From positions 124,001 to 188,000 of the forward strand of contig NZ_JADCUC010000003.1 of NCBI RefSeq assembly GCF_016464365.1: a stretch of 64,000 nucleotides of DNA, written 5' to 3'. The position numbers were made by a program, and so were the translations under genes. This DNA is from Sandaracinobacteroides hominis. GTDB taxonomy: Bacteria; Pseudomonadota; Alphaproteobacteria; Sphingomonadales; Sphingomonadaceae. A model generated the notes under the pieces. It did not search any database, was not told where the DNA came from, and saw nothing but the letters and a program-made list of their open reading frames with translations. Below are positions 58,338 to 64,000 of the stretch, one piece after another; position 1 is the stretch's first letter; every line of letters starts with the position of its first letter.

Positions 58338-58870
58338 CCCCGTTCCTTCCCATAGGCCACATGCCGGCGCGCAAAATGCCCCTCGGGCACTTCGGGATGC
58401 TCGAAATCCCATCCGTCCAGCCGACGCATCCCCAACCGCTCCATCAATCCCCAGCTCGGCGCGTTGGTCTCAGCGGTGATCGCAATCACCCGCGGCGCCA
58501 GCTCCAGCCCCCAGGCCATCGCCGCGCTCGCCGCCTCCAGGGCATAGCCCTTCCCCCAGCAGTCCTGCCGAAACAGCCAGCCGATCTCCACATCGTCTGC
58601 CCGCGCACCCGGCAGCACCTCAGGCGGCAGGGTAATCGGCTTCAGCCCGCAATTGCCGATGATGGCGCCGTCTTCCTTCCGCACCACCGCCATGAAACTA
58701 TATCCCAGCTCCCGCCGGAAGCGCTCCATGCGTTCCAGCCGCTCCACACTGTCGTCCAGCAGCTCCGTCTTCCCGAAATGGCGCATCAGCACCGGGTCCA
58801 GGCTGAAGGATGCCAGCACCGGCAGATCGGCATCGGTCCACGGCCGCAGCAGCAGCCGGCCGGTTTCCAT
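58334..58870 (-). CDS. GNAT acetyltransferase (tandem pair, first copy)
   Basis: 178 residues from ATG 58870, which overlaps the argC stop by 1 nt (TGATG); the open frame extends upstream across argC as a shadow. METGRLLLRPWTDADLPVL, DGAIIGNCGLKPI, CWGKGYALEAASAAMAWGL (acetyl-CoA loop), ETNAPSWGLMERLGMRRL and DFEHPEVPEGHFARRH align with the downstream GNAT. Overlaps it by 4 nt. Confidence 0.88.
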   Translation of the reverse strand: METGRLLLRPWTDADLPVLASFSLDPVLMRHFGKTELLDDSVERLERMERFRRELGYSFMAVVRKEDGAIIGNCGLKPITLPPEVLPGARADDVEIGWLFRQDCWGKGYALEAASAAMAWGLELAPRVIAITAETNAPSWGLMERLGMRRLDGWDFEHPEVPEGHFARRHVAYGKERG

Positions 58871-59913
58871 CAGGGAAACAACGGGGCCGCTTCCAGCCCC
58901 ATCGTCTCGGGCAGGCCGAACATCACGTTCATGTTCTGGATCGCCTGTCCCGAAGAGCCCTTCACCAGATTGTCGATGGCGGCGACCACGATGGCCCGGC
59001 CCGGCACCCGGTCGGCAAAGACGTTCACCACCATATGATTGGAACCGCGCACCATCCGCGTCGCCGGCGCCAGACCCTCGGGCAGCACATGCACGAACGG
59101 CTCCTCCGCATAACGCGCGTCCAGGCACTGGCGCAGGTCGGCAACCGTGCGTCCGTCCGCCAGCTCGACGATGATGGTTTCCAGTTCGCCCCGGTTCATC
59201 GGCAGCAGGTGCGGCACGAAGCTGATCGTAACGCCCGCGCCAAACGCCTTGCCCAGTTCCTGCTCGATCTCCGGCATATGCCGGTGCCCGCCCAGCCCAT
59301 AGGGCGCCACCGCCTCGGAGACTTCGGCGAACAGGTTGGTTTCCTTCAGGCCCCGTCCGGCGCCGGTGACGCCGGAAAGCGCATTGATGGTGATGTTACG
59401 CTCCCGGATCAGCCCGGCCTCCGCCAGCGGCAGCAGCGACAGCAGCGCCGCCGTCGGATAGCAGCCCGGGCAAGCCACCAGATTCGCATCGCGCAGCTTC
59501 GGCCGCGCCATTTCCGTCAGCCCATAGACCGCCCGCGACAGCAGCTCCGGCGCGGGATGCGTCACCCCATACCACTCGCCATAGGTTTCGGCATCGTTCA
59601 ACCGGAAGTCGGCGGAAAGGTCGATGATGCGCGTATCCGTCAGCGTCGAAAGCAATTCGGCAGAGGCGGCATGCGGCAAACAGCCAAAAACCGCGTCGAT
59701 CCCGCTCCAGTCCACCGCGTCGGCGCGCACCAGCGTCGGCAAGTGCAGATAGGGCGCGAAATGCGGCCAGATGCCGGCCATCGTCTGCCCCGCTTTCTGG
59801 TTCGCCGCCAGCGCCACCACTTCCACCCGCGGGTGCGTCAACGCCAGGCGCACCAGATCGGCCCCCGTATACCCCGAAGCCCCCAGAACCGCGATCCGAA
59901 CCTTGTCTGTCAT
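58870..59913 (-). CDS. argC: N-acetyl-gamma-glutamyl-phosphate reductase
   Basis: 347 residues, type 1 ArgC. IAVLGASGYTGADLVRL (NADP loop), DLSADFRL, catalytic Cys in VACPGCYPTAALL, SGVTGAGRGLKETNLF, FVPHLLPMNRGELETI and GSSGQAIQNMNVMFGLPE. Third step of arginine synthesis. First gene of the minus-strand operon argC-GNAT-GNAT-gammaCA-Gfo/Idh. Confidence 0.97.
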   Translation of the reverse strand: MTDKVRIAVLGASGYTGADLVRLALTHPRVEVVALAANQKAGQTMAGIWPHFAPYLHLPTLVRADAVDWSGIDAVFGCLPHAASAELLSTLTDTRIIDLSADFRLNDAETYGEWYGVTHPAPELLSRAVYGLTEMARPKLRDANLVACPGCYPTAALLSLLPLAEAGLIRERNITINALSGVTGAGRGLKETNLFAEVSEAVAPYGLGGHRHMPEIEQELGKAFGAGVTISFVPHLLPMNRGELETIIVELADGRTVADLRQCLDARYAEEPFVHVLPEGLAPATRMVRGSNHMVVNVFADRVPGRAIVVAAIDNLVKGSSGQAIQNMNVMFGLPETMGLEAAPLFP

Positions 59914-59985
59914 GCGATCCGTCCTAGAACATGTCCCACGCGGATGTAATCATCCGAATGGGAATGCCGGGCAAAAACCGCAGGC

Positions 59986-62280
59986 CTATTGCTCGAACCC
60001 GAAGATCTTCAGAACCGGCAGCACCGAGGCAAATTCGTCGGTCCATGCCGGCACATCGTCACGCGCGGGAACCGGCAGCCAATCCGCGCTGTCCGCCGTC
60101 GCCTCGGTAAAGCGCGTCATCGCCGCGTCGTCCCGCGTCAGCGCGATCCAGATGGAGGGGTTATAGCTTTCCATCTTGTCCGCGTCGGAGGGCACATAGG
60201 TCCGCATGCGCGCAGTCATGCCGATATCTCTGGCAAGCGCCGCCACCACCGGCCGCAGGTCCATAAAGCGGTTCGACACATGCACCAGCAGCACGCCATT
60301 TGGCGACAGCGTCCGCCGATAGGTCTCGAACGCCTCCTTCGTCAGCAGGTGCAGCGGAATCGCGTCAGAGGAAAAGGCGTCAACCGCCAGGATGTCGAAG
60401 CGCGATGCAGGCTCTTCGGCCAGCTTCAGCCGCGCATCCCCCAGCACGATCCGCACATCCGGCTTGCACTGGCTGATGAACGAGAACACGGCCGGGTCCG
60501 TCGCCAGCTCCACCATCAGCGGATCGATCTCGAAGATGGTCCAGTTCTCGCTCGGGGTCGCATAGCAGCTGAGGCTGCCCGTGCCCAACCCCACCACGCC
60601 GATCCGGGCGTTGGCACCAAACAGGCTCGGCGCCGTCCGCATCGCCAGCCCCACGCCACTTTCCGGCGCATAATAGGTGAGCGGCATGCGCGATTTCGCC
60701 GGATCCAGCGATTGCGCCCCGTGCAGCGTCGTTCCGTGCAGCAGCCTCCGCGTCTGCGTCGACTTGCTGTTCTGGATGGTATAGACGCCGAAGAAGCTGC
60801 GCTGCCGCGCCTTCTCGATGGTGGAAATGTCGATTTGCTGCCAGCCGCCCAGCGCCAGCATCAGCATCGCCAGCGTCCAGGTGAACATGATCGGGCGCCC
60901 GATCGCCAATATGCCCAGCCCCACCAGCGCCAGCAGCCCCAGCGTCTGCAGCAATGTCGGATCGACGATGTTGAACGAAGCGCCCAGCCACCAGCCCAGG
61001 ATCAACGTCACCACCGGCGTCAGGATGCGCAACGCCCGCGACGCCAGCCCCTTGCCCTTCCACAGGTCGCCGATCCATTTCCGGAGCGGCGGCATCGGGA
61101 TCAGCAGCGCCGCCGCCAGCAGCAGGATCGGATGCTCATACACCCAGTCGAACAGCTGCGGCGCGATCAGCGCCGGGAACAGTCCGCCCACCACGCCGCC
61201 GGCCGACATCCACAGATAGAATTCCGTCAGCTTGCCGGCCGGCGGACGATCCGCCGCCAGCGTTCCGTGCAGCGCTGTCGCCACCACCAGCAGCGTCAGC
61301 AGGGAGGCAAGCCCATAGAAAGTCGTCGCCTGGCCAACCGCCAGCATGCCCAGCGCGCTGAACATCAACGCCGCCGGCGAGATGGCAATCGCCAATCTGG
61401 TCGCCAGCGCGCCCCTCGCCGAGAAAACCAGGATGAAGCTGATCAGATAGGCCGCCAGCGGCAGCACCCACAGCAACGGCATCGCCATGATATCCGTGGT
61501 GATATGCGTGGTCGTGCTCAGCATCAGCCCCGACGGCACCGCTGCCAGCAGCACCCAATGCAGGCGCCGGCCCCAGGTCACCGGCCGCGCTCCGCGCTCG
61601 GAAACCGTATCGGGCGCCGTCGCCGGGGCGCGCACGCCTGATTTCACCACCATCACCCCGCCCAGCGCCACCAGCCCCAGCAGCGCCAGATAGCCGACCG
61701 ACCAGAAATTCTGCTGGAAGGGCAGCCCGGTAAAGGGCTCCAGCACGAACGGATAGGCGAGAAGCCCCAGCAACGATCCCGCATTCGACGCCGAATAGAG
61801 GAAATAGGGGCTGGCCGCCGCCGGGTCGGGCGACCGCGCAAACCAGGCCTGCATCAAGGGCGCCTGCGCCGAAACCGCGAAGAATACCGGCCCGATGGAC
61901 ATCGCCAACAACTGCAGCAGCCAGAAGGCGGCTGCATTGCCGGTATCGGCGCCACCCAGCGACGCAATTCCAATCGGCAAGGTCAGCGCCGCTACTGCCA
62001 GCACCCCCACATGCGTGATCGCCTGCACCCGAAACGGGAAGCGCTGCAGCACATGCGCATAGCCATAGCCCAGCAGCAGCGTCGCCTGATAGAACAGCAT
62101 CGCCGTGTTCCAGACGCTCGGCGAACCGCCCAGCACCGGCAACACCGCCCGCGCAAACAGCGGCTGGATCAGGAACAGCAGGAAACTGCCCAGAAACACG
62201 ATTCCGGTGAACAACGGCCTGATCGGCAGGCGCGTGGCAATGCCCGGAGCAGCATCTTCCGGAGCAGTCATGGCATGCAT
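59986..62280 (-). CDS. Multi-spanning membrane protein fused to a spermidine-synthase-like domain
   Basis: 764 residues. The first about 500 residues carry many hydrophobic helices of MFS-like appearance (VFLGSFLLFLIQPLFARAVL at the start, common in this fusion family). The C-terminal part is a class I methyltransferase/aminopropyltransferase fold: IGVVGLGTGSLSCYA, IFEIDPLMVELA, VRIVLGDARLKLAEE, DILAVDAFSSDAIPLHLLT and GVLLVHVSNRFMDLRPVV. It lacks clear polyamine-site residues that I could confirm, so the reaction is unknown. Two ATG choices (62280, 62271) are possible. Confidence 0.87.
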   Translation of the reverse strand: MHAMTAPEDAAPGIATRLPIRPLFTGIVFLGSFLLFLIQPLFARAVLPVLGGSPSVWNTAMLFYQATLLLGYGYAHVLQRFPFRVQAITHVGVLAVAALTLPIGIASLGGADTGNAAAFWLLQLLAMSIGPVFFAVSAQAPLMQAWFARSPDPAAASPYFLYSASNAGSLLGLLAYPFVLEPFTGLPFQQNFWSVGYLALLGLVALGGVMVVKSGVRAPATAPDTVSERGARPVTWGRRLHWVLLAAVPSGLMLSTTTHITTDIMAMPLLWVLPLAAYLISFILVFSARGALATRLAIAISPAALMFSALGMLAVGQATTFYGLASLLTLLVVATALHGTLAADRPPAGKLTEFYLWMSAGGVVGGLFPALIAPQLFDWVYEHPILLLAAALLIPMPPLRKWIGDLWKGKGLASRALRILTPVVTLILGWWLGASFNIVDPTLLQTLGLLALVGLGILAIGRPIMFTWTLAMLMLALGGWQQIDISTIEKARQRSFFGVYTIQNSKSTQTRRLLHGTTLHGAQSLDPAKSRMPLTYYAPESGVGLAMRTAPSLFGANARIGVVGLGTGSLSCYATPSENWTIFEIDPLMVELATDPAVFSFISQCKPDVRIVLGDARLKLAEEPASRFDILAVDAFSSDAIPLHLLTKEAFETYRRTLSPNGVLLVHVSNRFMDLRPVVAALARDIGMTARMRTYVPSDADKMESYNPSIWIALTRDDAAMTRFTEATADSADWLPVPARDDVPAWTDEFASVLPVLKIFGFEQ

Positions 62281-62294
62281 AAACGCGGGACCCC

Positions 62295-62819
62295 CTATGG
62301 GAATAATTCTATTTGTTCTTGTTTCCAGCCCTCATGCTGCAACAGCCAGGCCTTGGCTGCAAGGCCCCCTGCATAGCCGGTGAGGCTGCCATCGGCGCCG
62401 ATCACCCGATGGCACGGCACCACGATCGCCAGCGGGTTGCGGCCGTTCGCCGTTCCCACCGCCCGTGCATTCGGTCCCGGCCCCGATGCAGCCCCGCCCA
62501 GGGCGCGCGCAATATCGCCATAGCTGCGCGTTTCGCCCGCCGGAATCCGTCGCAGCTCCGCCCAGACGGCGCGCTCGAACGCACTGCCGAAACTGCCGGT
62601 CCGCAAACCCTCCAGCGCCCGCAGCTCTCCGGCAAAATAGGCCGCAAACGCATCGGCCAGCTCACGCGGCGTCTCGCCCGGCACCGGCTCGCCCAATCCG
62701 AACCGGTCCAGGCTCTTCTGCACCCGCGCCGGATCGGTGCGGAATTCAGCCGCCCACAGCACGCCGTCTGCATCGTGCACCAGCGCCATCGTCCCCACAG
62801 GCGTGGCGATGGAGGACAA
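62295..62819 (-). CDS. ogt: Methylated-DNA-protein cysteine methyltransferase
   Basis: 174 residues, start probably TTG 62819, 8 nt after the rimO stop; the ribosome site is weak. FGSAFERAVWAELRRIPAGETRSYGDIA and the active site VVPCHRVIGADGSLTGYAGG are shown by ERAVWAELRRIP and PCHRVIGADG, with acceptor Cys136. Repairs O6-methylguanine in DNA by suicidal transfer. Confidence 0.93.
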   Translation of the reverse strand: MSSIATPVGTMALVHDADGVLWAAEFRTDPARVQKSLDRFGLGEPVPGETPRELADAFAAYFAGELRALEGLRTGSFGSAFERAVWAELRRIPAGETRSYGDIARALGGAASGPGPNARAVGTANGRNPLAIVVPCHRVIGADGSLTGYAGGLAAKAWLLQHEGWKQEQIELFP

Positions 62820-62827
62820 GCGCCGCG

Positions 62828-64000
62828 TCAGGCCGGCACCCCGAACAGGTCGAACTCGTCGGCGTCCTCGATCAGCACCTTCAGGATATCGCCGGGCCTG
62901 GCATCGGGCGCATCGCGCAGCAGCACATGCCCGTCGATCTCCGGCGCATCCGCCTTCGAACGCGCCGTCACGCCACCCTCGCCGTCCGCCTCATCGACGA
63001 TCACGTCCAGCGTCCGCCCGATCTTCGCCTGCAGCTTTGCTGCAGAGATTGCTGCGGCCTTTTCCATGAAGCGGTCGCGCCGTTCCTCGCGCACGTCGCG
63101 CGGCAAGGCGCCGGGCAATTCGTTCGCCGCTGCACCCGACACAGGCTCATAGGCAAAGCAGCCAACCCGATCCAGCTGCGCCTCGTCCAGCCAATCCAGC
63201 AGATACTGGAAGTCCGCCTCCGTCTCCCCCGGATAGCCCGCGATGAAGGTGGAACGGATGGCGATATCGGGCGCAATCGAACGCCAGTGCGCAATGCGCT
63301 CCAGCACCTTCGCCTCGTTCGCCGGCCGCCGCATGCTGCGCAGCACATTGGGCGAGGCATGCTGGAACGGAATGTCCAGATAGGGCAGGATCAACCCCTC
63401 CGCCATCAGCGGGATCAACTCGTCGACGCTGGCATAGGGATAGACATAGTGCAGCCGCACCCAAACTGGATCATGGGGGGCACCTAGCTTACCCAATTCC
63501 CGAGCAAGATCCGTGATATGCGCCCGCTGCTCGTCCTTGCCGAAACGCGCATGCCTGAGGTCGCGCCCATAGGCCGACGTGTCCTGGCTGATCACCAGCA
63601 GTTCCCGGGTCCCGGCCGCCACCAGCTTCTCCGCCTCGCGCAAAATCCCGTCCGGCCGCCGCGAAACCAGATCGCCGCGCAGGCTCGGAATGATGCAGAA
63701 GGCGCAGCGGTGGTTGCAGCCCTCGGAAATCTTCAGATAGCTGTAGTGCCGCGGCGTCAGCTTCAAACCGGCGTCCGGCACCAGGTCCAGAAACGGCTGC
63801 GGCGGCATCGGCGCCGCCTCGCGCACGGCGCCCACCACCTGCTCATATTGCTGCGGTCCGGTCACCGCCAGCACCTGCGGAAACCGCTCGGTAATCTGCG
63901 CCGCTTCCGCGCCCATGCAGCCCGTCACCACCACGCGTCCGTTCTCGGCAATCGCCTCGCCGATCGCCTCCAGGCTCTCCGCCTTGGCGCTGTCCAGGAA
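62828..64000 (-). CDS. rimO: Ribosomal protein S12 methylthiotransferase RimO (N-terminal part outside window)
   Basis: Frame is open to the right edge at 64000, so the start codon is missing; about 390 residues are visible. Start of the visible part [20 protein letters not shown] is the UPF0004 domain with [11 protein letters not shown]. Radical-SAM cluster [18 protein letters not shown] (CxxxCxxC), then the [10 protein letters not shown] motif of the family and a C-terminal TRAM domain. Methylthiolates Asp of S12. Followed by ogt. Confidence 0.96.
   Translation of the reverse strand, partial: FLDSAKAESLEAIGEAIAENGRVVVTGCMGAEAAQITERFPQVLAVTGPQQYEQVVGAVREAAPMPPQPFLDLVPDAGLKLTPRHYSYLKISEGCNHRCAFCIIPSLRGDLVSRRPDGILREAEKLVAAGTRELLVISQDTSAYGRDLRHARFGKDEQRAHITDLARELGKLGAPHDPVWVRLHYVYPYASVDELIPLMAEGLILPYLDIPFQHASPNVLRSMRRPANEAKVLERIAHWRSIAPDIAIRSTFIAGYPGETEADFQYLLDWLDEAQLDRVGCFAYEPVSGAAANELPGALPRDVREERRDRFMEKAAAISAAKLQAKIGRTLDVIVDEADGEGGVTARSKADAPEIDGHVLLRDAPDARPGDILKVLIEDADEFDLFGVPA

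Overview
This 64 kb window is GC-rich chromosomal DNA from an alphaproteobacterium, most likely a member of the Sphingomonadales. The evidence is two proteins with a C-terminal [17 protein letters not shown] sorting signal (PEPxxWA-CTERM type), an UrcA-family protein, a large TonB-dependent receptor, a compact type II secretion operon and chromosomal neighbourhoods such as infB-rbfA and recF-gyrB. Genes are dense, with many ATGA/GTGA overlaps. No rRNA, CRISPR array, prophage or transposase is visible. One tRNA (Pro, GGG) is present.

Layout. 1-1.4 kb: end of infB, then rbfA. 1.4-6.3 kb (minus): a small lipoprotein, 3-hydroxybutyryl-CoA dehydrogenase, a PEP-CTERM phytase-like gene broken by one in-frame TAG, and etfA/etfB. 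6.6-10 kb: dnaB, a threonine-aldolase-like enzyme and an EamA transporter. 10-14 kb (minus): flavin reductase, PadR regulator with a perfect palindromic operator candidate, PaaG-like isomerase/hydratase and a DEAD-box helicase. 14-17 kb: TonB receptor. 17-24 kb: exported methyltransferase, SIMPL protein, thioesterase, glyoxalase-like protein, UrcA protein, glyoxalase II and a short-form gltX. 24-28.7 kb (minus): a four-gene overlapping cassette of two unknown proteins, a DyP-type peroxidase and a cytochrome P450. 28.8-39 kb: prepilin peptidase plus gspCDEFGIJKL, where GspL carries an extra C-terminal domain resembling GspM. 39-43 kb (minus): gyrB and recF. 43-46 kb: yggT, folD, marC and a second PEP-CTERM protein behind a consensus sigma-54 promoter. 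46-48.6 kb: clpA, whose stop codon lies in a 271-bp nested palindrome. 49-55.5 kb: a flavin-split-barrel protein, a MazEF-like toxin-antitoxin pair, rplY, pth, a GNAT protein, ychF, a porin and a CDF transporter. 55.5-64 kb: ccmA without an adjacent ccmB, tRNA-Pro with a 15-bp duplication of its 3' end, the argC-GNAT-GNAT-gammaCA-Gfo/Idh operon, a membrane-anchored spermidine-synthase-like protein, ogt and the 3' part of rimO.

Most genes are housekeeping. The accessory interest lies in five places: (i) the P450/DyP cassette, whose P450 lacks the usual I-helix acid and may use peroxide; (ii) the nested palindrome after clpA; (iii) three scattered paralogues of a small secreted four-cysteine protein; (iv) a GC-rich intergenic repeat family, including a 74-bp unit in three tandem copies; (v) the PEP-CTERM genes, one interrupted and one with a sigma-54 promoter. 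All functional calls come from reading sequence motifs; no database search was run.
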